DNA from: Maricaulis sp034670125
GTDB taxonomy: Bacteria > Pseudomonadota > Alphaproteobacteria > Caulobacterales > Maricaulaceae
NCBI RefSeq assembly: GCF_034670125.1
Contig: NZ_JAXMOC010000001.1
Coordinates: forward strand, 558,001 to 622,000
Direction: 5' to 3'
Length of the DNA stretch: 64,000 nt
Below the pieces are notes generated by a model. That model was not told the DNA's origin, ran no database searches, and saw nothing but the letters and a program-made list of their open reading frames with translations. A program made the translations under genes and the position numbers. The first letter of the stretch is position 1, and each line of letters opens with the position of its first letter. This document shows, piece by piece, positions 16,774 through 26,120 of this stretch.

Positions 16774-17648
16774 TCGGCAAACGCCTCAGCCAGCCAGACC
16801 AGAATGCGGGCGCGGGCTCTTTGAGCCGCGTCCGCATCGTATCGCATGCGCGGATCGGGCGGGCCGTTCGGTTCGTCAAAGGCATGGGTCTGTCCGGACC
16901 AGGTTTCGTAGTCAATCGCTTGGCCTGCCGCGGCTGAGCGCTCGAAAAGCCGCTGGCAATCGGCCGGTGGGGCAACCATGTCGCGTTCTGCCAGGATGGC
17001 ATGAAGCGGGATTGATGATGGCAGGTCCCGGCCATCGGCCCGGACCGGAAACCCGCAATAGGGATACACGGCAATCGCCGTGCGCACGCCGGCCAGGGGC
17101 GTGGCGGTCACATCGGACCGGTCGGCAACCAGGGCCGGCGGCGATCGGCCCTCGGCGGCATAATCGAGTGCTTCCAGAACCGTCCAGCCGCCATGGCTCC
17201 AGCCAACCAGGGCCAGTTTGTCGGAATCGATGGCCGGGGACTGCGCGGCCAGGGCGATCGCGGCGTTGATATCCGCTGCGCGTTCCTGGCCCCACAGGCG
17301 CAGGGCTGTACAGACCTGGGTCATCGCACCAAGGCGTCCAATGTCGCGGGCCCGGTTCGAGTCGACCAGCATCACCGCATATCCAGCGGCCAGAAGGTCA
17401 GTTGAATAAGCCTCTTGCACCTCACGCAGTCCGCCGCATCCGTGCAGCAGGATCACGGCCGGCACAGGATCATCCGCAAAATCCGGCAGGCGGATCTCGA
17501 CATGATCCCGCAACAGCGCGACTTGCTCGTCAAGCGACCGTCGGGGAACGCTCCATCCGGTCATGTTGACCGTCGCACACCCGGTCAGGCCGGCGACCAG
17601 CGCCAGCACCGCGATGCCGACCAATCGGATCAGGGCGTTCTTCTTCAT
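16764..17648 (-). CDS. Dienelactone-hydrolase-like lipoprotein
   Basis: About 294 residues from ATG 17648; a longer frame to 17684 has no signal-sequence logic. The N-terminus is a lipoprotein signal (MKKNALIRLVGIAVLALV, lipobox LTGC). The alpha/beta-hydrolase core has the oxyanion 'ILLHGCGG', nucleophile elbow 'GWSHGG', and the catalytic His in 'WSGQTHAFDEPNG'. This resembles DLH-family carboxylesterases. Membrane anchoring suggests action on cell-envelope or environmental esters; the substrate is unknown. It is the last gene of the minus-strand run after purH (74 bp gap), and its stop overlaps the glutamate dehydrogenase gene end tail to tail. Confidence 0.82.
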   Translation of the reverse strand: MKKNALIRLVGIAVLALVAGLTGCATVNMTGWSVPRRSLDEQVALLRDHVEIRLPDFADDPVPAVILLHGCGGLREVQEAYSTDLLAAGYAVMLVDSNRARDIGRLGAMTQVCTALRLWGQERAADINAAIALAAQSPAIDSDKLALVGWSHGGWTVLEALDYAAEGRSPPALVADRSDVTATPLAGVRTAIAVYPYCGFPVRADGRDLPSSIPLHAILAERDMVAPPADCQRLFERSAAAGQAIDYETWSGQTHAFDEPNGPPDPRMRYDADAAQRARARILVWLAEAFADQG

Positions 17649-17722
17649 GCGTGGACATTGGCGCGAAAGTCCAAGCCTCCGCAATGTTTGCTTGATTCAC
17701 ATGCAGTGACACCCCGGGGCGG

Positions 17723-19318
17723 CTAGTGCCGGAAGTGGCGCATCCCGGTGAACACCATCGCGATACCGGCCTCGTCGGCAGCGGCAATGACTTCCTCATC
17801 TCGGATCGAGCCGCCAGGCTGGATGACGGCTGTAGCTCCCGCTTCGACTGCAGCATGCAACCCGTCGGCAAACGGGAAAAAGGCATCCGATGCACAGACA
17901 GATCCCTGAGTGCGTGGCTCGTCCCAGCCATTCTCCGCGGCGGTCGCCTCCGCCTTGCGCACGGCCAGGCGGGCGGCTTCCAGACGGCTGGTCTGACCCA
18001 TCCCGATCCCGGCGGTCGAGCCGTTGCGGGCATAGACAATCGCGTTGGACTTCACATGCTTGACCACTTTCCAGCCAAACATGAGGTCGCGGAGTTCCGC
18101 CTCCGTCGGCGCGCGTTTCGTCACGACCTTGAGGTCCGACGTTGAAATCATCGCGACATCGCGTTCCTGGACCAAAAGACCGCCGGCGACGGTCTTGGTC
18201 AGCCACCCCCCCTGTTTCGGATCCGGCATGCCGCCGGTCAGCAAGACGCGCAGGTTCGACTTGCCCGAGAGCACGGCGAGCGCATCGTCGTCGGCGTCCG
18301 GGGCGATCACGACCTCGGTAAAGATTTTCACCAGCTCGCCCGCGGTGACCGCATCGAGCTTGCGGTTCATGGCCACGATGCCGCCAAAGGCCGAGATCGG
18401 ATCCGCCGCGAAGGCCTTCTCATAGGCTGACGACAGCGTGTTATGCACCGCGACGCCGCACGGATTGGCGTGCTTGACGATGACAACGGCCGCCCCGTCC
18501 TCGCCGTCGAATTCGCCGGCCAGTTCGAACGCTGCGTCGGCGTCGGCCAGATTGTTGTAGCTCAGCGCCTTGCCTTGGACCTGTCGGCCCGTCGCAATCC
18601 CATGGCGGGTCTCGGCGCTGCGATAGAAAGCGGCGCTCTGATGCGGGTTCTCGCCATAGCGCAAAGCCTGGGTGAGTTGGCCACCAAAGGCCCGATAATC
18701 GGGCGCCGGATCGTCCAGGGTGTCGGAAAACCAGTTCGAGATTGCCGCGTCATAAGCGGCTGTCCGGGCATAGGCCTTGCCGGCCAGCGCCTTGCGGAGC
18801 TCGAGCCGGGTATGCCCGTCCTGTTCCGTCATGTCCGCCAGGACCCGGTCCACATCGCCGCCATCGACGCAGACATTGACCCAGGCATGGTTCTTCGCCG
18901 CGGCGCGGATCATCGCGGGTCCGCCAATATCGATATTCTCGACACAATCGGCGTAGGCACCGCCCTTGGCGACGGTTTCCTCGAACGGGTAGAGGTTCAC
19001 ATACAGCAGATCGATGTGCGGGATGCCGTGCGCGCCCATGGCCGCCCGGTCATCGCCATTGTCGCGTCGGGCAAGAAGCCCGCCATGCACGCGTGGATGA
19101 AGCGTCTTCAGGCGGCCATCCATCATCTCGGGAAATTCGGTGACTTCGGACACGTCCTTTGCCGGGATACCCGCCTCGGTGAGGCTGCGCAGCGTGCCGC
19201 CGGTGGACAGGATCTCGACGCCGGCATCAGCCAGTTGGCGACCGCGTTCGATCAGGCCGGACTTGTCGGAGACGGAAATCAGGGCACGGCGAACCGGGGC
19301 GAGATCATGGTCTGACAT
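17723..19318 (-). CDS. purH: Bifunctional AICAR transformylase/IMP cyclohydrolase
   Basis: 531 residues from ATG 19318, with GGAG ten bases upstream; two more upstream in-frame ATGs exist. The N-terminal MGS-like IMP cyclohydrolase domain begins 'RRALISVSDKSGLIERGRQL' and includes 'LKTLHPRVHGGLLARR'. The AICAR transformylase part has 'LRYGENPHQSAAFY', 'VVIVKHANPCGVAVH' (with the KH dyad) and a C-terminal 'SDAFFPFADGLHAAVEAG' leading to 'MVFTGMRHFRH'. It carries out the last two steps of IMP synthesis. Length is normal. It follows the CapD-like gene by 62 bp on the same strand, joining purine synthesis to a surface-polysaccharide run. Confidence 0.97.
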   Translation of the reverse strand: MSDHDLAPVRRALISVSDKSGLIERGRQLADAGVEILSTGGTLRSLTEAGIPAKDVSEVTEFPEMMDGRLKTLHPRVHGGLLARRDNGDDRAAMGAHGIPHIDLLYVNLYPFEETVAKGGAYADCVENIDIGGPAMIRAAAKNHAWVNVCVDGGDVDRVLADMTEQDGHTRLELRKALAGKAYARTAAYDAAISNWFSDTLDDPAPDYRAFGGQLTQALRYGENPHQSAAFYRSAETRHGIATGRQVQGKALSYNNLADADAAFELAGEFDGEDGAAVVIVKHANPCGVAVHNTLSSAYEKAFAADPISAFGGIVAMNRKLDAVTAGELVKIFTEVVIAPDADDDALAVLSGKSNLRVLLTGGMPDPKQGGWLTKTVAGGLLVQERDVAMISTSDLKVVTKRAPTEAELRDLMFGWKVVKHVKSNAIVYARNGSTAGIGMGQTSRLEAARLAVRKAEATAAENGWDEPRTQGSVCASDAFFPFADGLHAAVEAGATAVIQPGGSIRDEEVIAAADEAGIAMVFTGMRHFRH

Positions 19319-19380
19319 GGAAAAATCTCCGTTCTTCATTCCGGTTGATCCGCGGCGAGGTATCACGGCGGAGTGGCAAG

Positions 19381-21282
19381 TCAATCATCCAGCGGCGATG
19401 GTCGCAATTTGCAAAGGGCTTCCAGAGCGGCGGCCGCCCCGGCAGCGTCACTGCTGCCGGCCGCCGCGATGATGCCGTCGAGACCGGCGCTGACCGCAGC
19501 CGGGTCAAGGTCCGGACCGGTCACGGCCCAGACGCCATCTATCGAGGTCTCGATCGTGCTCTCGAAGTCATAGACGAGGTTCTCATGGCGCTTCTCGCCC
19601 GGCCTCAGGCCGACAACGCGGATCGCACCGGGCGCATCGGGATCGCGGCCCCGCAGTCGCAGTAATTGTCGCGCCAATCGCATGATGGAAACCGGGCGTC
19701 CCATGTCCAGCACATAGAGCGCCCCGTTCAGGGCCGGATCGGCCGCGGTCTGGGCAGCGGCATCGAGAACCAGACCGGAGGCCTCCTCGACGGTCATGAA
19801 ATAGCGTGTGGCTTCCGGATCGGTGACCGTGACCGGTTCGCCTGCCTCGATCTGCCGTTCGAACAGGGGAACGACGGAACCGGTTGACCCCAGCACATTG
19901 CCAAAGCGCACCACACAGACCCGCGTCGCACTGGAGTGGCTGGCTGCAGCCCGGGCGTAAAGCTCGGCGGCGCGCTTGGTCGCGCCCATGACATTGCCCG
20001 GATTGACGGCCTTGTCGGTCGAAATCAGCGCCACAACACTCGCGCCATATTGTTGCGACATTTCAATCGTGTTGACGGTGCCGATAATGTTGGTGCGCGC
20101 CGCCTCGCCGGGATTTCTCTCGCTCATCGGCACGTGCTTGAGTGCGGCCGCGTGCAGGACCACATCGGGCCGCTCCTCGCGGAAAATCTCGTCGAGTCTG
20201 TCCCGGTCGCGGACATCACCCAATACCGCACGCCAGGCGATGCCGGAGAACCGCTTCGCGAACTCCAGGTCGATTTCGTAGAGATTTGCTTCAGACGCAT
20301 CGAACAGGATCAGTTTTTCCGGCCCCAGCGTCGCTGCCAGCCGTGACAATTGTGACCCGATCGTTCCGCCGGCGCCGGTAATCAGCACCCGACGCCCTTC
20401 GATCAGCGGTCGGGCGGGCGACAGGTTCGGTGCCCTTGGTGGCCGATTGAGCAAATCGGCGGCTTCAACCGGTGAAAAGGCGTCCCGCCCGTCAGACGGC
20501 CGCGCCCGGGACAGCTTGGCGCCGGTCCGGGACGCGATCCGGATCAATTGATTGACCATATCGGCGTCGGCATGGGCACCGGCGAGCACCAGGCGGGGTG
20601 GATCCCGCTCGACTTCCGAAAGGCGCTTCAGGGCGGCTGGCAGTGCTTCCAGCCCGCCGAGCACCGGAATGCCGCGAATGGCGTGCCCGGTCAGGGTTGC
20701 GCCGGGCTCGATCAACCCTTTGGTCCTGAAGGGCGCCGACCCGTTGCGGCGACCGAGGTCGCGCAGGGCGTCATCAAGCTCGAGATCGGTCCCGACCAGG
20801 ATCGCGGTCGGCTTGCTGCGGTCTTCCATCTGCAAGGCGCCGCGCAATCCCTGGGTCCGCAGCGCTGCGACTGAAAGCCGGGCGGCCAGGAGGATGAACA
20901 ACAGGATCGGCATTTCCAGCAGGATCGAGGTCCGCGGGAAGCCGTCGAGCCGGTTGAGCAGGAACAGGATTGGCAGGAAGACCAGGTTGGCGAGGACGAT
21001 CGCCCGCACGATCCGGGCAGCGTCATTCAGGGCTGTATAGCGCCACAGGCCGCGATGAAGTCCCTCAATCGGGAAGATGATCGCGCAGGCCAGGGCGAAA
21101 ACGGCCACCGATTGCAGGACGATGTCGTCCGGCGGGGCTGAAGGCTCGAAGCGATAGCGCAGCAGGACCGCCACCCACATCGATACCGCCCCGGCCGCAA
21201 GATCGAACAGGGCGACCGCGACCATTGAAATCTGGCTGCGGACTGACGTGACTCCCCGTGCCTTGGATGGCGCCTTGCTCAT
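19381..21282 (-). CDS. Membrane nucleotide-sugar dehydratase/epimerase, CapD/PglF/FlaA1 family
   Basis: 633 residues from ATG 21282, whose ATGA overlaps the heparinase stop. Four N-terminal membrane segments (about residues 18-140) precede a CoA-binding-like Rossmann region. A short-chain dehydrogenase domain follows, starting at 'VLITGAGGTIGSQLSRLA' (about 300), with 'STDKAVNPGNVMGATKRAAE' near 417. The family makes 4-keto-6-deoxy or epimerised UDP-GlcNAc for capsules, O-antigen or glycans at the inner membrane. The canonical SDR tyrosine is replaced by Met in 'SxxxxxxxxxxxMGATK', as usual for this family. With the adjacent heparinase-like gene it suggests an exopolysaccharide or glycan function, but no glycosyltransferase is nearby. 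Confidence 0.88.
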   Translation of the reverse strand: MSKAPSKARGVTSVRSQISMVAVALFDLAAGAVSMWVAVLLRYRFEPSAPPDDIVLQSVAVFALACAIIFPIEGLHRGLWRYTALNDAARIVRAIVLANLVFLPILFLLNRLDGFPRTSILLEMPILLFILLAARLSVAALRTQGLRGALQMEDRSKPTAILVGTDLELDDALRDLGRRNGSAPFRTKGLIEPGATLTGHAIRGIPVLGGLEALPAALKRLSEVERDPPRLVLAGAHADADMVNQLIRIASRTGAKLSRARPSDGRDAFSPVEAADLLNRPPRAPNLSPARPLIEGRRVLITGAGGTIGSQLSRLAATLGPEKLILFDASEANLYEIDLEFAKRFSGIAWRAVLGDVRDRDRLDEIFREERPDVVLHAAALKHVPMSERNPGEAARTNIIGTVNTIEMSQQYGASVVALISTDKAVNPGNVMGATKRAAELYARAAASHSSATRVCVVRFGNVLGSTGSVVPLFERQIEAGEPVTVTDPEATRYFMTVEEASGLVLDAAAQTAADPALNGALYVLDMGRPVSIMRLARQLLRLRGRDPDAPGAIRVVGLRPGEKRHENLVYDFESTIETSIDGVWAVTGPDLDPAAVSAGLDGIIAAAGSSDAAGAAAALEALCKLRPSPLDD

Positions 21283-23084
21283 CCGGTTTCCCCCTGCGTC
21301 CCGCCGACCTGGCCGAGCCTCTGGAAGGCCCAACGCACCCGGTTCGGTGGTCGATCGCCGGCCCCGAAGGGCTCAGCCTCCCCTTGTACTACTATTTGCG
21401 TCGCACGTTGTGGAGGTGCTCCGGCAGCAAGGTAGACAGAGCGTTCAAGCCGGATCGGGCCGCCATCGGTCCTGAACCGCCAGCCATCCCCGTCCGGCTG
21501 CACCAAAAGCGCGCTCATGGTATCGCGCGACAGGGAGGCCCGGACGTCGGGGTGCAGGTGGAACCGGATCGCAAACCGGTAACGCACATCGACATCCTCC
21601 GGCGGACCGGCGGACACCGGGCGGAACAGGGCATCCTCACCGCGCAGGTCACCGCCATCGGCGGCGAGGAAGACACGGCGGCGATGGGACAGACCGAATT
21701 CGTCCCGATAGCCCTCATGAATTCCTTCAAGCCAGACACCCATATCCTCTTCATTGCGGCGCGCGGTGACCGGGCCGGGCGCCGAGGCGAGGCGCGGCCC
21801 GAGCAGATCACGCTGCCAACCGGGCGGGAAGAGCCGGGCCGACGAGGTTTCTTCGAGTGTGAGCGTGGAGTGAGCGGCAGTCGCACGAACCGCTTCGCGC
21901 CAACTGGACGGTTGATCATCGTGCCAGCCGCAATTGACGACGAGACGGCCTCCGGCTGTACACAGCTCGAAGGCAAGTGCGCTGGCGTGAGCGCCGGTAC
22001 TCAAAACCCCGGGCGGCGCCTTGCCAACATCGAGGATGATGGTCGCGCCGCCGGCTTCGGCTCGGTGATAACCGGAGTGCGGGGCAAAGCCGAACGGACG
22101 GGCGCCGGTTTCATCCCGCGACAGGGCCAGTTTCAGGGCGCCGTGATCACATTCGCCGCCGCCATGAAAGCTGGCCAGCCCCCCATCACTCATCCGGAAA
22201 AAGCGCCCCATCGGGGCCAACCGGTCGATGGCACGCACGACTTCGCGTGGAAATTCCACACCGGCCTTTTCCGCTACGTCACGCAAGGCGATCAAATCGA
22301 TCAGGGTCTCGGTTCCGGCCCGAGGAGACCGAGACACATGCCCTCCATCAGGCAGGATCTGCCGCTTCACCTCCCGTTCCAGCGCCGCCAGCCCGGCTTT
22401 TTGCAAGCCGCCCTGCCGCGGGATCGACAGTCCGGCAAAACACAAGGCAATGGCGCACCGGAGTCGGATCGCGCCGTCATGGGCCAGGGAAATTGTGCTC
22501 TGGAGATAACGCGCCTGGCGCAAAAGGCTGCGCAGGCGAAGATTGCGGGCCTTCCGGTCCGTCTCGCCAGCCTCGAACAAGGTGTCGCCGGCCCTCAGCC
22601 AGTTGATGATGCGGGCCGAGAGGACACCATGACTCCACGCAAAGCTGTTCCAGCGCCCGAACGCCTTGATCCAGTCATCGGCCAGCGTCCGGGCGGCTTC
22701 GGCGCCGGTCGGGCAAGCGGATGGGTTGTCATCTGCGCCCTGCTCAAGCTCGGGCGAGGCGATGACATCGCGCAGCCATCCAAAGCCGTGCAGGCGCCGC
22801 GCAAAGGCGCGTGTCGGTGCCGGTTTCAGCCAGATGTCGTCCTGCTCCGGATCGACCGAAAGGAGATCGCCGGCCAGCTGGACCCGGCCAGCGCGGATCT
22901 CGGTTCCGCGCTCCGGCCTGCTCCCGTAAAAGTCCTCCGGCAAAGGGCCGATTTCGTCGGGCAGGGGGCCAAGGTCATGCAAGCTGGAGAACAGGCCGAT
23001 CGAATGCAGCGTTGACGACATTTCACGCCGGGCCGCTGCCACTATCGCGACCGCATAATCGGACAGGCGTACCGCTCGAGCCAT
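21279..23084 (-). CDS. Heparinase II/III-family protein
   Basis: 601 residues. The N-terminal half is an alpha/alpha toroid ('WNSFAWSHGVLSARIINWLR', 'LRLRSLLRQARYLQSTISLA'). The C-terminal half is a beta-sandwich carrying 'GGGATIILDVGKAPPGVLST', 'HASALAFELCTAGGRLVVNC' and 'RATAAHSTLTLEETSSARLF', the usual heparinase II/III motif with H-SAL-FE and AHSTL. Such proteins are uronate lyases or glycan-processing enzymes. No signal peptide is visible, so this version is probably cytoplasmic, as for many alphaproteobacterial members next to rpe/purH. It starts 3 bp after rpe and overlaps the CapD gene by 4 bp, so expression is coupled. Confidence 0.88.
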   Translation of the reverse strand: MARAVRLSDYAVAIVAAARREMSSTLHSIGLFSSLHDLGPLPDEIGPLPEDFYGSRPERGTEIRAGRVQLAGDLLSVDPEQDDIWLKPAPTRAFARRLHGFGWLRDVIASPELEQGADDNPSACPTGAEAARTLADDWIKAFGRWNSFAWSHGVLSARIINWLRAGDTLFEAGETDRKARNLRLRSLLRQARYLQSTISLAHDGAIRLRCAIALCFAGLSIPRQGGLQKAGLAALEREVKRQILPDGGHVSRSPRAGTETLIDLIALRDVAEKAGVEFPREVVRAIDRLAPMGRFFRMSDGGLASFHGGGECDHGALKLALSRDETGARPFGFAPHSGYHRAEAGGATIILDVGKAPPGVLSTGAHASALAFELCTAGGRLVVNCGWHDDQPSSWREAVRATAAHSTLTLEETSSARLFPPGWQRDLLGPRLASAPGPVTARRNEEDMGVWLEGIHEGYRDEFGLSHRRRVFLAADGGDLRGEDALFRPVSAGPPEDVDVRYRFAIRFHLHPDVRASLSRDTMSALLVQPDGDGWRFRTDGGPIRLERSVYLAAGAPPQRATQIVVQGEAEPFGAGDRPPNRVRWAFQRLGQVGGTQGETG

Positions 23085-23087
23085 GGG

Positions 23088-23747
23088 TCAGCGACGCAGG
23101 GCTGAGATATTGTCGCGATAGGCGTCCGGCCCGCCCTTGAACACCGCAGACCCGGCGACCAGTGCCGAGGCGCCGGCGGCAAGGCAGTCCTTCGCAGTTT
23201 GCGGGTTCACGCCGCCATCGACCTCGATCAGGGTCGACAGGCCGCGCCGGTCGATCCGAGACTTGAGCGCCTCGATCTTCTTCAACTGGCTGGTAATGAA
23301 GCTTTGGCCGCCAAATCCCGGATTGACGCTCATCACCAGAACCAGGTCGAGTTCTTCGAGGACATAGTCGATCACCTCGACCGGCGTGGATGGATTGAGG
23401 GCGGCTCCGGCCTTGGCTCCCGTCGCCTTGATCGCCTGGACCGTGCGATGAAAATGCGGCCCCGCTTCGGGATGGGCGGTGATGATGTCGGCCCCGGCAT
23501 CGGCGAAGGCCTGGATATACGGGTCGACCGGCGTGATCATCAAATGTACGTCGAAGGGCTTTTTGCTGTGCGGGCGCAGGGCCTTGATCACAGCGGGCCC
23601 GATCGTGAGATTGGGCACGAAATGGCCGTCCATCACATCGATGTGGATCCAGTCGGCGCCGGCCGCATCTATGGCTCGAACCTCGTCACCCAGCTTGGCG
23701 AAATCAGCCGACAGGATCGAGGGAGAAATGATTGCGGGATTGACCAT
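23088..23747 (-). CDS. rpe: Ribulose-phosphate 3-epimerase
   Basis: 219 residues from ATG 23747, starting 'MVNPAIISPSILSADFAKLG'. The TIM-barrel landmarks are present: 'WIHIDVMDGHFVPNLTIGP' with metal-binding His/Asp, 'DVHLMITPVDPYI', 'VMSVNPGFGGQSF', 'EVDGGVNPQTAKD' and 'LVAGSAVFKG'. It interconverts ribulose-5-phosphate and xylulose-5-phosphate in the pentose phosphate pathway. Length is standard. The frame is open further upstream, but the chosen start is the family's usual N-terminus. It lies between the rsmB-like gene (67 bp) and the heparinase gene (3 bp). Confidence 0.97.
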   Translation of the reverse strand: MVNPAIISPSILSADFAKLGDEVRAIDAAGADWIHIDVMDGHFVPNLTIGPAVIKALRPHSKKPFDVHLMITPVDPYIQAFADAGADIITAHPEAGPHFHRTVQAIKATGAKAGAALNPSTPVEVIDYVLEELDLVLVMSVNPGFGGQSFITSQLKKIEALKSRIDRRGLSTLIEVDGGVNPQTAKDCLAAGASALVAGSAVFKGGPDAYRDNISALRR

Positions 23748-23814
23748 GCCGATCCGATAACAGTGAGGCCAAACCGGTGCAAGTCGAAGACAGCGGCGGC
23801 TGGCGATTAAGGGG

Positions 23815-25116
23815 CTATCCGGTCCGCTTTGAGAACCGGGCGATAAAGAAGCCGTCCATTCCACCCTGCTCGGCCCACAAGGCCGGGGTGAGGCGGATCC
23901 ATCCGGCCGGCGTCAAGGCGCTTTCGACTCCGCCGATTTCGGCCGGCTGGACCGGCGACTCCTTGAGTTGGCGATGACGGCCCGATACGCGCCCCGCCAG
24001 CGCCTCCCCCTCTTCCGGCTGCAGCGAGCAGGTACACAGCACCAGCTGTCCGCCCGGTTTCAACATGGTGATCGCGGCCTTGATCATATCGTCCTGCAGG
24101 CGGGCCATCCGCACCGTGTCTTCCGCCCGCTTGATCCAGGCCGCTTCGGGATGCCGTCTCAGGGTGCCGGTCGCGGTACAGGGTGCGTCGAGCAGGACGG
24201 CATCGACCAGCTGATCCGGCTTGTAGGACAACGCGTCCCCAGCGATGAGGGTTGCCGAAAGGCCGGTCCGGCCCAGGTTTTCACGCACGCGCTCGAGGCG
24301 CTTTTCGGACAGGTCGAGCGCCGTGACGTCCGCTCCGGTCGCGGCGAGTTGCATGGTTTTGCCACCGGGTGCGGCGCAAAGGTCGATGACGCGCATCCCG
24401 GGTGACAATGTCAGTAGGGTGGCAGGAATTGCGGCCGCGGCATCCTGGGCCCACCACGCCCCGTCGCGATAGCCAGGCAAGGCTCTGACATCGCCAACGG
24501 TCTGTCGGCGCAGGCTGCCATTGGGCAGGATCGTGGCGTCCAGTTGTTCAGCCCAGTGTTCGCGCTCATCAGGGTTCTTGACAGTCAGGTCCAGCGGAGG
24601 CGGCACGGTGATGGCATTGGCCATGCGGCTGAGGGTGCCGGGGCCGTAGGCGGCGCGCCAGCTTTCGCGCAGCCAGTCCGGCAGATTGTCGCGCGGCAGG
24701 GTCGTCTTGAGGCGTTCCTTGCCCTCGCGATCGACACGACGCAGCACGGCATTGATCAGGCCTTTCAGCTTGCGCGCATCGCTCCTCGCGTCGGCGAGTT
24801 CGACGGTTGACGAAACGACAGCGTGCGGCGCCCCGTCCATCCACAACAGCTGGGTGGCACCGGTAATCAGCAAGGCTTGAGCGCCCTCTGACGTCTCATG
24901 CAGGGGCCGCGACAACAGGCCATTCAGCACGGTGCGGGTCTGACCCAGTCGACGAAATGTCGTGGCGGTGATCGCGCGCGCGAAGGCGCGGTCACGATCG
25001 CTCATGGCGGAAAAGTCAGGGGTGTGCTCCAGCGCCGCTTCGAGCGTGCGGCGTTGTTTCATCACGGCTAGATAGGCAAGCGCCGCAGCGCGGCGTGGGG
25101 CGAGACCGTCACTCAT
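23815..25116 (-). CDS. rsmB: RsmB/NOL1/NOP2/Sun-family RNA cytosine-5 methyltransferase
   Basis: 433 residues. The N-terminal NusB-like helical domain (about 1-150) includes 'LNGLLSRPLHETSEGAQALL' and 'LKGLINAVLRRVDREGKERL'. The SAM-dependent domain has motif I 'VIDLCAAPGGKTMQLA' near 242, the catalytic 'LLDAPCTATGTLRRHPE' near 305 and 'LVLCTCSLQPEEGE'. Both the PC and TC cysteines are present. RsmB methylates C967 of 16S rRNA; paralogs methylate other positions, so the symbol is a best guess. It follows htpX by 54 bp and precedes rpe, an arrangement I associate with alphaproteobacteria. Confidence 0.88.
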   Translation of the reverse strand: MSDGLAPRRAAALAYLAVMKQRRTLEAALEHTPDFSAMSDRDRAFARAITATTFRRLGQTRTVLNGLLSRPLHETSEGAQALLITGATQLLWMDGAPHAVVSSTVELADARSDARKLKGLINAVLRRVDREGKERLKTTLPRDNLPDWLRESWRAAYGPGTLSRMANAITVPPPLDLTVKNPDEREHWAEQLDATILPNGSLRRQTVGDVRALPGYRDGAWWAQDAAAAIPATLLTLSPGMRVIDLCAAPGGKTMQLAATGADVTALDLSEKRLERVRENLGRTGLSATLIAGDALSYKPDQLVDAVLLDAPCTATGTLRRHPEAAWIKRAEDTVRMARLQDDMIKAAITMLKPGGQLVLCTCSLQPEEGEALAGRVSGRHRQLKESPVQPAEIGGVESALTPAGWIRLTPALWAEQGGMDGFFIARFSKRTG

Positions 25117-25170
25117 GGCGCCGGGCTAGCACGCAGGCCCGGCGCCGTCGATGGCAAGCAGCCGTTGGCA

Positions 25171-26067
25171 TCACCCCCAGGGGCCGCGCCGTGCCCACGG
25201 GCCCGGGCCGGTCGTGGCACGGGCACCGGCCATCTGGCGAAGACGGTCAATCCGGTCAGATGTATCCGGGTGGGTCGAGAACAGGTTGTCCATGCGCTGC
25301 CCGTTGAGCGGATTGATGATGAACATGTGGGCCGTCGCCGGATTGCGTTCCGCGCCGGCATTCAGGGTCCGGCGAGCCGATCGTTCGATTTTTTCCAGCG
25401 CGCTCGCCAAGGCCATCGGATTGCCCGCGATTTCCGCGCCAACCCGGTCGGCTTCATACTCCCGGGCCCGGCTGATCGCGCTCTGGACGAGCATGGCGGC
25501 CATAGGCGCAAAGATCATCATGGCCAGTGAGCCGAGCAGTCCGGCGCGATTATTGCCGCCAAAGAAAAAGGCGAAATTGGCCAGCATTCCGATCGCGCCG
25601 GCCAGCGTGGCGGTGATTGTCATCGTCAGCGTGTCGCGGTTTCTGACGTGGGCCAGCTCGTGCGCCATGACACCCTGAACCTCAACCCGGTCGAGGCGCT
25701 CGAGCAGTCCGGTGGTGGCGGCGACGGCGGCGTGGGACGGATCGCGACCGGTGGCAAAGGCATTGGGTTGATCGCTCTGGATCACGAAAACTCGTGGAAC
25801 GGGCATTCCGGCCCGGCGGGCCAGGTGCCCGACATCGACGGCGTACTGGCGAAGGGCGGGATGGCGTTCATCGGGGCCGATTTCGCGCGCACCATGCAGG
25901 CGCAGCACCATGTCCGCCGAATTCCACCAGGCAAACAGGTTCATCGCAGCGGCGACGATCAGCGCCAGCATGGCGCCAGCGGCGCCCCCCAGCAGATAGC
26001 CGATACCCATGAAGAGTGCGGTCATGCCGGCGAGCAGAAGAAAGGTGCGAAGAGTGTTTGCTGTCAT
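25171..26067 (-). CDS. htpX: Membrane zinc metalloprotease HtpX
   Basis: 298 residues from ATG 26067. Two N-terminal membrane segments ('LRTFLLLAGMTALFMGIGYL', 'GAAGAMLALIVAAAMNLFAW') are followed by the zinc site 'VMAHELAHVRNRDT' near residues 131-144. Two more hydrophobic segments and the third zinc ligand region 'REYEADRVGAEIAGNPMALA' come next. The Gly/Pro/Arg-rich tail (GPGPWARRGPWG) is common in alphaproteobacterial HtpX. The enzyme degrades misfolded inner-membrane proteins together with FtsH. It opens the minus-strand run and is divergent from the SDHAF4-like gene. Confidence 0.95.
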   Translation of the reverse strand: MTANTLRTFLLLAGMTALFMGIGYLLGGAAGAMLALIVAAAMNLFAWWNSADMVLRLHGAREIGPDERHPALRQYAVDVGHLARRAGMPVPRVFVIQSDQPNAFATGRDPSHAAVAATTGLLERLDRVEVQGVMAHELAHVRNRDTLTMTITATLAGAIGMLANFAFFFGGNNRAGLLGSLAMMIFAPMAAMLVQSAISRAREYEADRVGAEIAGNPMALASALEKIERSARRTLNAGAERNPATAHMFIINPLNGQRMDNLFSTHPDTSDRIDRLRQMAGARATTGPGPWARRGPWG

Positions 26068-26120
26068 TGTCCGGGCCTGTGTGTCTTGGCGAGGCGGGCT
26101 TGCCAGATTATCTAGATGGT

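Noticed and set aside
21258..23015. A 585-codon plus-strand frame across the heparinase-like gene
   Set aside because: It is a shadow of a gene with clear heparinase motifs, and its product has no recognisable family.
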